Assembly: GCA_002737445.1 (NCBI GenBank)
Contig: NSIR01000005.1
Location: forward strand, 35,149 to 99,148
Length of the DNA stretch: 64,000 nucleotides
Origin: Nitrosarchaeum sp.
GTDB lineage: Archaea; Thermoproteota; Nitrososphaeria; Nitrososphaerales; Nitrosopumilaceae
Direction of reading: 5' to 3'
Shown here one piece after another: positions 1 through 8,340 of this stretch. Numbering within the stretch: the first letter of the stretch is position 1; each line of letters begins with the position of its first letter. The position numbers were made by a program, and so were the translations under genes. The notes below the pieces were generated by a model. That model was not told the origin of the DNA, did not search any database, and saw only the letters and a list, made by a program, of their open reading frames with translations.

Positions 1-556
1 TACCGCTAAGAAAAAAGTAAGTTGCTAAAATACCAAGAAATAATCCTAGTGGTTCGGATTTGAACCAACCAATAGTTCCTCTTAATATAATTGGTAAAGA
101 AACTGAGAAAAATAATGCAGAAAATAATCCAGCTGTTGTTCCACCAATTACTCTCACTAGTGCAAAAATCACAATAACACTTAGGGAACCAAAAATTACA
201 GGAAAAAGTATTGTAAAGTCATAAAGATCCATTCCACCACCGAAAATCCAATAAGTGTAAGCAGCAATCATGTGAAGTGCCACTTGTGAAGTTTGTGAAA
301 CGTCTCTACCATGAGGATACCAACTATGATCGTCATTCCAATCAAAATATGCAGTTATTCCATTATCAACTATATATTGTGTAGCTCTATAATTGAAAAA
401 TGGATCAAATTCATTTAGTTCCCAACCATAATCAGCTGCTTGGGATCTTACTAAAAATGAAATTGAAAATGACAGAGAAAGTATTCCTATAACCAAAAGA
501 TGTTGTAATTTTAAATCAAATTTTCCTACTGAAAGTAAAGTTTTGTTTGATATCAA
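1..556 (-). CDS. aglB: Oligosaccharyl transferase STT3/AglB, N-terminal part
   Basis: This is the first 185 codons of a membrane oligosaccharyltransferase catalytic subunit; the rest lies beyond the left edge. STT3/AglB moves a lipid-linked glycan onto Asn of exported proteins such as S-layer. After one hydrophobic segment comes the first catalytic loop with WELNEFDPFFNYRAT, holding the acidic metal-binding motif, then SWYPHGRDVSQTSQ, a hallmark stretch of the family, and further membrane helices. I chose the TTG at 556 because an in-frame TAA lies directly upstream and no ATG occurs before the conserved motif. The family assignment is firm; donor glycan and acceptor targets cannot be told from sequence. 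Confidence 0.9.
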   Translation of the reverse strand, partial: MISNKTLLSVGKFDLKLQHLLVIGILSLSFSISFLVRSQAADYGWELNEFDPFFNYRATQYIVDNGITAYFDWNDDHSWYPHGRDVSQTSQVALHMIAAYTYWIFGGGMDLYDFTILFPVIFGSLSVIVIFALVRVIGGTTAGLFSALFFSVSLPIILRGTIGWFKSEPLGLFLGILATYFFLSG

Positions 557-652
557 TTATATTTTTACCAAAAACTTTGCTTATTACTCTTTGTGTAAAA
601 AAAATTAAAAACGTTCGTATTAAAAATAATAATTAAAATATATAATGATTAT

Positions 653-1108
653 TTAAGGAGAAAATTTTCCTATTAATTGAGCTTCTGCAATAATGTGATT
701 TTTCATAGATGCTTCTACTTGTTCTTTTGAAGCACCTACATTCAAATTTAATTTATTATCTAATGCATATAATTTGAAAATATATTTATGTTCTTTATCA
801 GGGGGAGCTGGACCTCCATAACCAATTTCTCCAAAGTCAGTTTTACCCTCAATTGCACCTGTTGGAATAGAATTTTCTTTAATTTCTTTTGTTGTAGATT
901 CAATATTCCATAATATCCAGTGAACCCAAATTTTTCCTACAACATTCATTGCATCAGGATCATCCATTATTAGTACTAGTGATTTAGTATTTTGTGGTAT
1001 TTGTTTAATATTTAGTGGTGGATTTATGTTGTTATTTTTATAACCATATTTTTTTGGGATTTCTTGCCCATTTTTAAAAGCATTACTTTCTAAAATTAAA
1101 TTATCCAT
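653..1108 (-). CDS. YbhB/YbcL-type PEBP (Raf kinase inhibitor-like) protein
   Basis: A 151-residue protein of the phosphatidylethanolamine-binding protein superfamily, full length for the prokaryotic YbhB/YbcL branch. Visible ligand-pocket motifs are MDDPDA near residue 50, HWILWNI near residue 63, and GYGGPAPPDKEH near residues 97-108 followed by FKLYALD. No signal peptide is seen, so it is probably cytosolic. Prokaryotic members have no well-established substrate. It stands alone between the STT3 gene and the PIN/aIF2 gamma group, all on the minus strand. The family call is secure and the role unknown. Confidence 0.9.
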   Translation of the reverse strand: MDNLILESNAFKNGQEIPKKYGYKNNNINPPLNIKQIPQNTKSLVLIMDDPDAMNVVGKIWVHWILWNIESTTKEIKENSIPTGAIEGKTDFGEIGYGGPAPPDKEHKYIFKLYALDNKLNLNVGASKEQVEASMKNHIIAEAQLIGKFSP

Positions 1109-1143
1109 TCAAATCATAGATAAATTCAACAAATTAAATTTTA

Positions 1144-1512
1144 CTATGATTCTAGAACTATTTTATTATTTGAAAATGACATGATAGAACCACCATATTC
1201 TTTAATTCGTTTTTTTAATTCTTTATCCAGAGTACCAATTATGACTCTGTTTTTCTTTACATAATCAATTAATTCTTTATCTGCAAAATTTCCAGAAATT
1301 GATATGATTTTAAAAGATTTTATAAAATCTCTAGTTCTAAGTGCAATTTGATTTTTTTGTGGATTTTTAATTAATTCAGAAATCTCATTATGAACTACTT
1401 GAGGAACTACAAAAGTAATTTGTCCTATTTCTACATCAAGATTATCAATATTTTTGATTCTTGTATTTGCTAAATGAATTAAAAAACTCGTATCGCAAAT
1501 TACTTCAACCAA
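1144..1512 (-). CDS. PIN-domain ribonuclease next to aIF2 gamma
   Basis: A 122-residue single PIN domain. The expected acidic metal-binding residues can be placed at D7 (ICDTSFL), E43 (VVHNE), D78 (FADKE) and D96 (TLDKELKKR). The TLDKEL segment resembles the Fcf1/Utp23-like archaeal branch more than typical VapC toxins, and there is no antitoxin gene beside it. Its start codon overlaps the end of the aIF2 gamma gene by 8 bases, implying translation from one mRNA and suggesting an rRNA-processing or quality-control role. That role is inference; the nuclease fold is well supported. Confidence 0.82.
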   Translation of the reverse strand: MVEVICDTSFLIHLANTRIKNIDNLDVEIGQITFVVPQVVHNEISELIKNPQKNQIALRTRDFIKSFKIISISGNFADKELIDYVKKNRVIIGTLDKELKKRIKEYGGSIMSFSNNKIVLES

Positions 1513-2770
1513 TTATTCCTGCACCGATTAATCTCCATCTTTCAGTAATTTTTCTACTAATAGCTACATTACCTCCTTCAAATATGCAAGCTGGTCGTCG
1601 CAGTTCAACGTCTATACTGTTTGTTTTAATTTTAGATACTTTACCTAAAATTGGAGCAGTTCCAATGTTTAGACGTAATAATTCTCCTACTTGAATTGGA
1701 AGTACTTTGGTATCTTCTGATGCTCCAACAGCAGAATCAAATAAATTTACTTCAAGTTTAATTTGTGAGGAATTTTCTGGGAGTGTTCCAGGTTTTCCAA
1801 TTACAGATCCTATAAAAGAGTCACTTCTTGTCATTGCTGGATCAAGTTTTGTACCAATTGCTACCAATCCACCAGGTTTTACAGAATCTACAATGCCTGC
1901 AGCAGTACCTAATGAAGTAATTTCAGTTAATAATGGCTCATATGTTTTCTTTTTTTCATCCATCATACCAGGTTTGATTTCAATTTCATCACCGACATTA
2001 AAAGTTCCTTGAGTTAAACTACCTCCAATTACACCGCCTTTGATGTTTTTTAGTTTTGTACCAGGTTTGTTTACATCAAAAGATCGTAAGACATGCATTA
2101 TTGATTCTTTAGATTCATCTCGTTCTGGAGTCTTTATGCTAGATTCAATTGCGCCAATCAATGCATCAATGTTAAGACCAGATTGTGCAGAGATTGGTAT
2201 AATTGGTGCTTTTGCAGCATATGAGCCTTTAACAAATTGTGTAATTTCTTGATGATTGGCAAGTGCTTCTTCATATGAAATTAAATCTATTTTATTTTGA
2301 AGTATAACAATTTGTTGTATGCCAAGTGTTTGTAATGCTAAAAGATGTTCCTTAGTTTGTGGTTTAGGTACTTGTTCATTAGCAGCAACAAGTAATAATG
2401 CTCCATCCATTAATGCAGAGCCTGAAAGCATGTTTGCCATCAGACTTTCGTGTCCAGGACTATCTACAAAACTAACAACTCTAGATAATTCACTTTCTTT
2501 TCCACAGTTATTACACGTTGGAGTTGTTGAATATCCTAATGGTTCTTCACAACTTTTACATTTGTAAAATGCTGCATCTGAATAACCAACACGAATTGTA
2601 ATTCCTCGTTTTAATTCTTGACTGTGAACACTTGTCCACGAACCTGTTAATGCTTGAATAAGTGTAGTTTTACCATGATCCACGTGACCTGCTGTTCCAA
2701 TATTTACACAAGGTTGATGACCATATTTTTTTATGTACCATTCTGGAAGTGTTTCTCTCCAATGCATCAA
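1505..2770 (-). CDS. eif2g: Translation initiation factor aIF2 subunit gamma
   Basis: The 421-residue GTPase subunit of archaeal initiation factor 2, which delivers Met-tRNAi to the small ribosomal subunit. The G1 loop GHVDHGKT is at residues 28-35, a four-cysteine zinc knuckle (CKSC then CNNC) follows, then DSPGHE (G3) and NKID (G4), then two beta-barrel domains ending near ERWRLIGAG. Length matches the family. The ORF opens with two Met codons; the second, at 2767, gives MHWRETLPEW and may be the real start. It is co-directional with the PIN gene downstream and S6e upstream, an arrangement typical of archaeal translation operons. Confidence 0.97.
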   Translation of the reverse strand: MMHWRETLPEWYIKKYGHQPCVNIGTAGHVDHGKTTLIQALTGSWTSVHSQELKRGITIRVGYSDAAFYKCKSCEEPLGYSTTPTCNNCGKESELSRVVSFVDSPGHESLMANMLSGSALMDGALLLVAANEQVPKPQTKEHLLALQTLGIQQIVILQNKIDLISYEEALANHQEITQFVKGSYAAKAPIIPISAQSGLNIDALIGAIESSIKTPERDESKESIMHVLRSFDVNKPGTKLKNIKGGVIGGSLTQGTFNVGDEIEIKPGMMDEKKKTYEPLLTEITSLGTAAGIVDSVKPGGLVAIGTKLDPAMTRSDSFIGSVIGKPGTLPENSSQIKLEVNLFDSAVGASEDTKVLPIQVGELLRLNIGTAPILGKVSKIKTNSIDVELRRPACIFEGGNVAISRKITERWRLIGAGIIG

Positions 2771-2819
2771 TCAAAATATAGTAGCGGTATATGTTAATCT
2801 ATTCTTTTTATTTATTTTT

Positions 2820-3200
2820 TTAAGATTCTACTGGTACTTCTACAGGAACTTCAACTGGTAACTCGCCATCATATTTACAATTTATTTGATATATTTCTTC
2901 TGACACAGTATTTCCACGCATAAGTTTTCTTACTCTTTGTCCAATTTCTGTTGCTTGTAATCCAACACCTTTGGAAAGTAAAACATATTTTCTTGCTGAA
3001 CCATGAATATCTTTTCTCATTGGTACACCAGATTTATCACTACCACCAGTTAAATTTAATTTTCCTTTTAATCCAACTATTGACGCATCTGTTTGATTAC
3101 CTAATTGTAAACCTAGTAATGTATTTGCATCACTATCTTTCAATTCTTTAGTAATAGATTTTCCTTTAATGTCGGATATAGTAAGTTTGAAATTTGTCAA
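2820..3200 (-). CDS. rps6e: 30S ribosomal protein S6e
   Basis: A 126-residue archaeal S6e, a small-subunit protein shared with eukaryotes. The diagnostic core LTGGSDKSGVPMRKD lies at about residues 50-64, followed by the basic segment IGQRVRKLMRGNTVSEEIYQINCKY. The C terminus ends in an acidic low-complexity tail of repeated PVEV units that is not part of the conserved fold. It lies 49 bases upstream of aIF2 gamma on the same strand, consistent with a ribosomal/initiation-factor operon. Confidence 0.95.
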   Translation of the reverse strand: MTNFKLTISDIKGKSITKELKDSDANTLLGLQLGNQTDASIVGLKGKLNLTGGSDKSGVPMRKDIHGSARKYVLLSKGVGLQATEIGQRVRKLMRGNTVSEEIYQINCKYDGELPVEVPVEVPVES

Positions 3201-3274
3201 TTATTAGAAAAAAAAGTTGAACGACTAATTAACCTTTGGACATTATTTTTAAATGCAGATTATATCAAATACAC

Positions 3275-3397
3275 ATGGATGATGAAATTCTATGTCCAAA
3301 ATGTAATAGTAAGATGGTAGATTTACAAGCATGTCATATGTTTTGTCCTAACTGCGGAGCACATTTAGATTGTTCAGATAAAGGAAATTTTTGGTAA
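3275..3397 (+). CDS. Small zinc-ribbon protein (40 aa)
   Basis: A short ORF of 40 codons with ATG at 3275 and TAA at 3395-3397. It contains CPKCNSKM and, fourteen residues after the first pair, CPNCGAHLDC: two CxxC knuckles that would bind one zinc. It opens MDDEI. It lies in the divergent gap upstream of S6e and ends one base before the convergent zinc-ribbon gene at 3398-3586. No function can be named; likely a nucleic-acid or protein-binding zinc ribbon. The cysteine spacing makes a chance ORF unlikely. Confidence 0.65.
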   Translation: MDDEILCPKCNSKMVDLQACHMFCPNCGAHLDCSDKGNFW

Positions 3398-3586
3398 TTA
3401 AATGCCAGATCTTTTTGGAATATAATTATATGACATGTTTATTGCTTGATCTTTCATAATTTCAAGATAGGCATCATAATCAGCTTCAAAATTACAATGA
3501 GGGCAAGTCACTTTAGTCATTTCATCATTTAAAATTGCTATTTTTTCACATTCGGGGCAGCGCGCATCCATGATATTCTTTTTCAA
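3398..3586 (-). CDS. Zinc-ribbon protein, unknown function (62 aa)
   Basis: A 62-residue protein with CPECEKIAIL near residues 10-19 and CPHCNFEADYDAYLEIM near residues 33-49, a two-knuckle zinc ribbon followed by a short helix. The second ATG (residue 6, MDARCPEC) could be the start. It converges tail to tail with the 40-residue zinc-ribbon ORF and precedes the tRNA-Gly gene. Ribbons of this size often bind RNA, DNA or a larger enzyme, but nothing here identifies the partner. Confidence 0.7.
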   Translation of the reverse strand: MKKNIMDARCPECEKIAILNDEMTKVTCPHCNFEADYDAYLEIMKDQAINMSYNYIPKRSGI

Positions 3587-3623
3587 TCAAGATATTTAAT
3601 CATAATTATTAAATTCTATTTAA

Positions 3624-3697
3624 GCGAAGTTAGTCTAGCTCGGTAAGATGTCAGCTTCCCAAGCTGAAGGTCGCGGGTTCAAATCCCGCACTTCGCA
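3624..3697 (+). tRNA. tRNA-Gly (anticodon CCC)
   Basis: A complete 74-base cloverleaf without intron. The acceptor arm GCGAAGT (3624-3630) pairs with ACTTCGC (3690-3696) and A3697 is the discriminator. The anticodon stem TCAGC/GCTGA closes the 7-base loop TTCCCAA, giving anticodon CCC for glycine GGG codons. The T arm is GCGGG-TTCAAAT-CCCGC. No CCA is encoded, so it must be added after transcription. The element stands out as a GC-rich island in AT-rich flanks. Confidence 0.96.
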
Positions 3698-3701
3698 TGT
3701 A

Positions 3702-4664
3702 TTATAATTCTCTAATTGCCTGTTCAATGATTCCTCTATCTTTAGCTTTTGGAAAAAGCATTAGATAATTTTTAAGATCATTTATTGCTTCAGAATTATT
3801 TTTTTGTTTCTCTTTTAGGTAAGCACGATTTTTATAAATTTTTGCAGATCTTTTTGGATTTATTTGAATAGCTGTACTATAAGCTAATTCAGCTTTATCA
3901 AATTGATTAGATTTAAGATAATAATTACCAAGTCCATTATATGCAAGATAAAATCTATTATTGATTTTTATACATTTTTCATAGTGTTGAACACATTCAT
4001 TAGAATTTTGTTCGTTTAGTAAACTTGCTAATAAATAAAATGCTATCGGATTATTTTCATCTAACATGATAGCTTTTTTTAGAGTTATCAAAGCATCTGA
4101 TATATTTTTTTGTATGATTAATCTTTCAGAAATAAAGCATAATCTATTTGATTTTTCACTTGAATCACTTTCTAATTTTATTGATGATAAAATATCTGCA
4201 GGAGCTAAAATTATCAATAATCTTGCTTCTTCAGACCATTCTTTATCAAAAATCTCGTTAGGAATAACTCCTTCTTGTAATTCACCTTTACGATTTCCTT
4301 TTTGAATATAATGAAAAATAGTTTTTTCGTTTTCATCATATCCAGATATTACTGAAGCATGTTGAGTGATTTCAGGAATTCCTGGAAGAATTACTATTGG
4401 TGGAATTCCTAAATCAATAATTTTTTTTAATTGAGATAAAGAAGAATTGATAATTTTACATTCTAATCCGTGTCTTTCTGCAAATTCTATTCCTTCAATT
4501 AAAATACTCCCATTAAAATCGCCATATTGTTTTGCTATTTCTAAAGCTTCTTTGATTGAAAGTTCAATATTCCAATATTTTGAAACTACGTTAATTGGAA
4601 GTGGTAAACAAATATTTTCATCTTCTACTATAGGAAGTAAAAGTTGGTGTTCCAAAGAATCCAT
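3702..4664 (-). CDS. C39-like peptidase domain fused to TPR repeats
   Basis: A 320-residue two-part protein. Residues 1-150 look like a C39-like papain-fold domain: a candidate catalytic cysteine in ENICLPLPINVVSKYW near residue 18, an ALEIAKQYG segment, then ITQHASVISGYDEN near residues 100-113 supplying the histidine and following acidic residue. Residues from about 175 to 320 are tetratricopeptide repeats (for example LAYNGLGNYYLKSNQFDKAE). No signal peptide is visible, so it probably acts in the cytosol, with the TPR part binding a partner. Peptidase activity is inferred from spacing, because the usual CGPA signature is degenerate. Confidence 0.72.
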   Translation of the reverse strand: MDSLEHQLLLPIVEDENICLPLPINVVSKYWNIELSIKEALEIAKQYGDFNGSILIEGIEFAERHGLECKIINSSLSQLKKIIDLGIPPIVILPGIPEITQHASVISGYDENEKTIFHYIQKGNRKGELQEGVIPNEIFDKEWSEEARLLIILAPADILSSIKLESDSSEKSNRLCFISERLIIQKNISDALITLKKAIMLDENNPIAFYLLASLLNEQNSNECVQHYEKCIKINNRFYLAYNGLGNYYLKSNQFDKAELAYSTAIQINPKRSAKIYKNRAYLKEKQKNNSEAINDLKNYLMLFPKAKDRGIIEQAIREL

Positions 4665-4697
4665 AAAAATGATAAATTTGAGAGTAATTAAAATTAA

Positions 4698-5240
4698 TCA
4701 AAGAGCACAAAATTTTTCAATGAGACTTTGACCATTCTCAGTCATTTCAGGGTGAAATTGAGTGCCAAAAATTAGTTTTTTGTTGTATTGAATAATTTCA
4801 ACTTTACAATTTTTAGATATACCAATTACAATTAAAATATCAGGTAATTTAGAAATTTCAAATCCATGACTTTCATATACATCTAAATCATTATTGCAAA
4901 GAAGGTTTTCTTTTTGAATATTTATTTTTTCGTTGCCTTTTTGAACAAATGCAAGTTTTCTGATTGTTCCCCCCAAAGTTAAAGCTAGTATTTCTGCACC
5001 ATAACAAATTCCTAATAATTTTTTATCATTTATAATGGAATAATTAATTATTTTAGAATTTATTTCGTTAATTTTTTTTTCATTTTTTCTTCGTCCAGAT
5101 AAAATAAAGGAATCATAATTATCTAGTGATTTTAGATCTAGTTTGTGTGGTATCTGCTTTTTAAATTGTATTTTTTTACAATTTAAAAAATCAATTAAAT
5201 TTTTTGTATAAATTGAACCATTATCAATAACCAGAAGCAA
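4698..5240 (-). CDS. Class I glutamine amidotransferase (GuaA glutaminase-like)
   Basis: A 180-residue stand-alone class I glutamine amidotransferase domain. The nucleophile elbow is GICYGAE near residues 77-83 and the His-x-Glu pair is in FGTQFHPEMTENG near the C terminus, so the catalytic triad is complete. The N terminus LLVIDNGSIYTKNLIDFL resembles the glutaminase subunit of archaeal GMP synthase, which is often encoded separately from the ATP-pyrophosphatase subunit. That partner gene is not in the window, so GMP synthase subunit A is a reasonable but unproven reading; another amidotransferase partner is possible. Confidence 0.75.
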   Translation of the reverse strand: MLLVIDNGSIYTKNLIDFLNCKKIQFKKQIPHKLDLKSLDNYDSFILSGRRKNEKKINEINSKIINYSIINDKKLLGICYGAEILALTLGGTIRKLAFVQKGNEKINIQKENLLCNNDLDVYESHGFEISKLPDILIVIGISKNCKVEIIQYNKKLIFGTQFHPEMTENGQSLIEKFCAL

Positions 5241-5364
5241 GTAGTGAACTAAAATGAATTCTCCTAATTTAATGTTCTAAAATATTAATGGTTAATTATC
5301 ATAATACAATTTTATATGTTTTAATTAGAAATCTATAATTTCTTATGATTTTTTTGTTTAATGA

Positions 5365-8226
5365 TTATTTACCGACTGAAATTGAAATATAATGTATTTC
5401 AGGGATACTGTCTTTTACTATGATTGTTCCAATATTGAGATTAGTGTCTTCTTCCCATACGAACACTCTATCACTTCTTGGTTTTACAAAAGTATCTATA
5501 AAATTAGTCAAGAAATCATTTGTAGATGCACGATCACTTTCAGTAAAAAATGCAATCTCTCCCTCATTAAATGATAATGGAATTTGTATTGATGTTGGTT
5601 CAGAAATCTCAATTCCATTTTCTTTGAATAAGGATTTAACAATATTGATTCTGTCTGATCTTCCTAATTCAACATAATTGGAATCAATTGAAGTTGAAGA
5701 AGCAGATACACCAGATACCTTTTTCAAGTATGCTTCAAATGCCTCTTGTTGTGTATCTCCCAAGCCAACATAATACTCTCCAGTAAATGCTGCACCTACT
5801 GCTGCAATAGTACCAAGTTGTGCAACTACCCCACCAGCTCCAGCAGTGTATACGGGAATAAAGTAGACATCATGCTCACCAACTCTATATAGAATGTTAT
5901 CTCCAATTCTAGGATTTCTCAAAAGTGTTTTCAATTCAGCAAATGCTGGATCTTTATCCAACGCTTCTTTGACTGCAGTAGGACCAATCAATTTGGTAGT
6001 AGAATTTAATGGAACTTCATAAAATTGTATATCCCCTAAGTGTTTAAGATCATTTTCAACTATCATGTATCCTGCAAGATTTCTTCCTTGTGAACCTCGT
6101 AATTCTAATGAAAGCAAACCGATGAATTCAGTCTTTTCAAACCCTGGTGGTTTAGCTTCTACATAATAAGTTTCTAACCCTTGAGGAATTTCATAAAATT
6201 CATTTGCTTGGATAAATGTTTCAACATCATTTACATGATAAATATTATACATTTGAGCTTTCCAATTAAATAATTCTACCGGGTATCGAATTTGTTTTTC
6301 AAGCCAAGAGGGTATTGGTTTGAATTGATCAGAATATTCACTAGTAAACATTTCAGTAAAGAAATCATTGCCTGTTTTTAATAATTGAATATCACCATTG
6401 TAACTATCTATGAGAGCAAATCCTACTAATCGGAGATATGGATTTCCAGAAGACCATGGTACATCATGAGTGTCAAATCCAATTATTAGTGGCATTAACC
6501 AATAGGAATGTTCTCCATCAGTTACTGGAATAGAATCTAATTCTTTACCAAATACATCGTATAGGAAATAAGGATACAAAGTTTTCATTCTATCTTGAAC
6601 ATCTTTGTATCTCATTACGTGAACTGATTCTGTAGGAAATGAAAGTAAAAAGTTAGGTTCAAAACTCCAGCTAAGTGGCGGAGAAACATCTAATCCTCCC
6701 TTTCCATTATAAAATACACCTCCTAACTCTGCAGTGGTAGAACCCCTAGAATTTGGATATGCTGACCAGGTTTGCCCGAAGAGTCCTCCTTCACCATAAT
6801 AAATTTCTCTTTGTTTAAAGAATTTACCACTATCTACAATTTGACCATTTGTCGCCTCAAGTGTGAGGAATCCATCTGGAACATGAGTATACACAAGATG
6901 TTCATTATACCATCTATTTTCAAGACTTACAGAAGAGGGTAGGACAGGCTTCATTGAGGCAGTCCAGTATAATGTATTATTAAAACGAAGAATATCATTA
7001 TCCTCAAAATCTACATTTGGTATTAATCCAATTTCAGGTTTTAATTTAGCAAACGCTGCTTCCCAATCCCAAATTCTAACTGTATCAAGTACATCAGCGT
7101 TCTTACTTACATAATTTTTAATATTATTTGGAGATATAGATTGTAATTGTACATCATGTGTGTTTTCTTTAATATCGTCAAGTTGACCTATGTAACGATT
7201 GACACCAATTTGTTGAGCAGTATAAGGTCCCAAATATTCAATTTTTTTTGTATCTGCAATACTATTATTGACAGTTACTAATCCACCAACCATAATTGCA
7301 ATTACTAAAACAATTAAAATTCTAATGTATACGTCTCTTTTTAACATATGAGTAAGAACACGTGCTCTTATTCTATCTACAATTGAAAAAGATAAAAGAA
7401 TAAATCCGATTAATAGTGTTCCACCTACAATATACCGTGTATTATAATTAATTTCATCAGTAAAAAATAGATTAAAACCTATCCATAGTATACCTACACC
7501 AATTATGGTTTCTATAGTTGAAACATAATTTAGATATCGTGGTTTTCCACTTTTTGAATCTTTAAGATACAAAGTAATTACATTAAGTATTTTGTGAATA
7601 CCAACATACAAAACTAAACGGATTGTAATTGCTGCAAGAATTGGAGGTAAAAGAATTACTAAGCTTGGAATCATTGGAACAACTTGTTCAACGGCATAAT
7701 TAGGATCAGTATTTGGAGTTACAAATGGTAAAGAAAATAGATTTGATAAATTTTCTATACCTATGCTATTTCCATTAATAAAAGATACTGCTGCAAATCC
7801 AAACATAATATTCACAAAAAATGCTCCAAAGAGCAAAATCTTTGTAATTTGCCAAATGGTAAATTGTATTGGACTTAGTTTGTAATCCTTAAAGTTTTGA
7901 ATTTGATTTGAAATTGGTTGTTGTGTATTTTTTCCAATAAAACTAATAGCAGTATAAATTGCGTACCAAAAAATAGATGATCTTCCAAAGATGTTCACTC
8001 GTACCAAAGCAATTGCTGAAAGAATGATAGTTGAAACTAGAGAAAAATAGAGAGGTTTTGTAAATTGGTCGCCAAATTCTGCAAAATTCATAGATAGAAT
8101 TACACCCTGATTTCCAGCAACTGCCAATATTGCAACTGCAATTATGGCAACTATGATTAATCTAACGAGTTTTCCTGCATCTGGAGGGGGAGCTCGCTTA
8201 TCAGTAGAGGCGCTATACAAAATCAA
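5365..8226 (-). CDS. UPF0182 family large membrane protein
   Basis: A 953-residue protein matching the UPF0182 (COG1615) family in length and layout. After a short basic N terminus there are about seven hydrophobic segments within the first 325 residues, then a very large extracytoplasmic part of about 600 residues with family-like stretches such as NRWYNEHLVYTHVPDG and YFLYDVFGKELDSIPV. The biochemical role of the family is unknown. The gene is monocistronic, with 124- and 114-base gaps to its same-strand neighbours. Confidence 0.9.
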   Translation of the reverse strand: MILYSASTDKRAPPPDAGKLVRLIIVAIIAVAILAVAGNQGVILSMNFAEFGDQFTKPLYFSLVSTIILSAIALVRVNIFGRSSIFWYAIYTAISFIGKNTQQPISNQIQNFKDYKLSPIQFTIWQITKILLFGAFFVNIMFGFAAVSFINGNSIGIENLSNLFSLPFVTPNTDPNYAVEQVVPMIPSLVILLPPILAAITIRLVLYVGIHKILNVITLYLKDSKSGKPRYLNYVSTIETIIGVGILWIGFNLFFTDEINYNTRYIVGGTLLIGFILLSFSIVDRIRARVLTHMLKRDVYIRILIVLVIAIMVGGLVTVNNSIADTKKIEYLGPYTAQQIGVNRYIGQLDDIKENTHDVQLQSISPNNIKNYVSKNADVLDTVRIWDWEAAFAKLKPEIGLIPNVDFEDNDILRFNNTLYWTASMKPVLPSSVSLENRWYNEHLVYTHVPDGFLTLEATNGQIVDSGKFFKQREIYYGEGGLFGQTWSAYPNSRGSTTAELGGVFYNGKGGLDVSPPLSWSFEPNFLLSFPTESVHVMRYKDVQDRMKTLYPYFLYDVFGKELDSIPVTDGEHSYWLMPLIIGFDTHDVPWSSGNPYLRLVGFALIDSYNGDIQLLKTGNDFFTEMFTSEYSDQFKPIPSWLEKQIRYPVELFNWKAQMYNIYHVNDVETFIQANEFYEIPQGLETYYVEAKPPGFEKTEFIGLLSLELRGSQGRNLAGYMIVENDLKHLGDIQFYEVPLNSTTKLIGPTAVKEALDKDPAFAELKTLLRNPRIGDNILYRVGEHDVYFIPVYTAGAGGVVAQLGTIAAVGAAFTGEYYVGLGDTQQEAFEAYLKKVSGVSASSTSIDSNYVELGRSDRINIVKSLFKENGIEISEPTSIQIPLSFNEGEIAFFTESDRASTNDFLTNFIDTFVKPRSDRVFVWEEDTNLNIGTIIVKDSIPEIHYISISVGK

Positions 8227-8340
8227 TACTTGTTGTGACTCGGTAAATTAATGTCTTACCAGTAAAAATTCAGAAATTAGCTAATTTAAAAAAATTTTTG
8301 CTTTAATTTTTATATCGATGATGATCAAATGATAAAAAAT

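Noticed and set aside
1144..1512. VapC toxin
   Set aside because: No antitoxin neighbour, and the gene overlaps aIF2 gamma in a translation operon.
8316..8340. ATGATGA sequence near 8318 as a box C/D sRNA
   Set aside because: No D box or second box pair at suitable distance.
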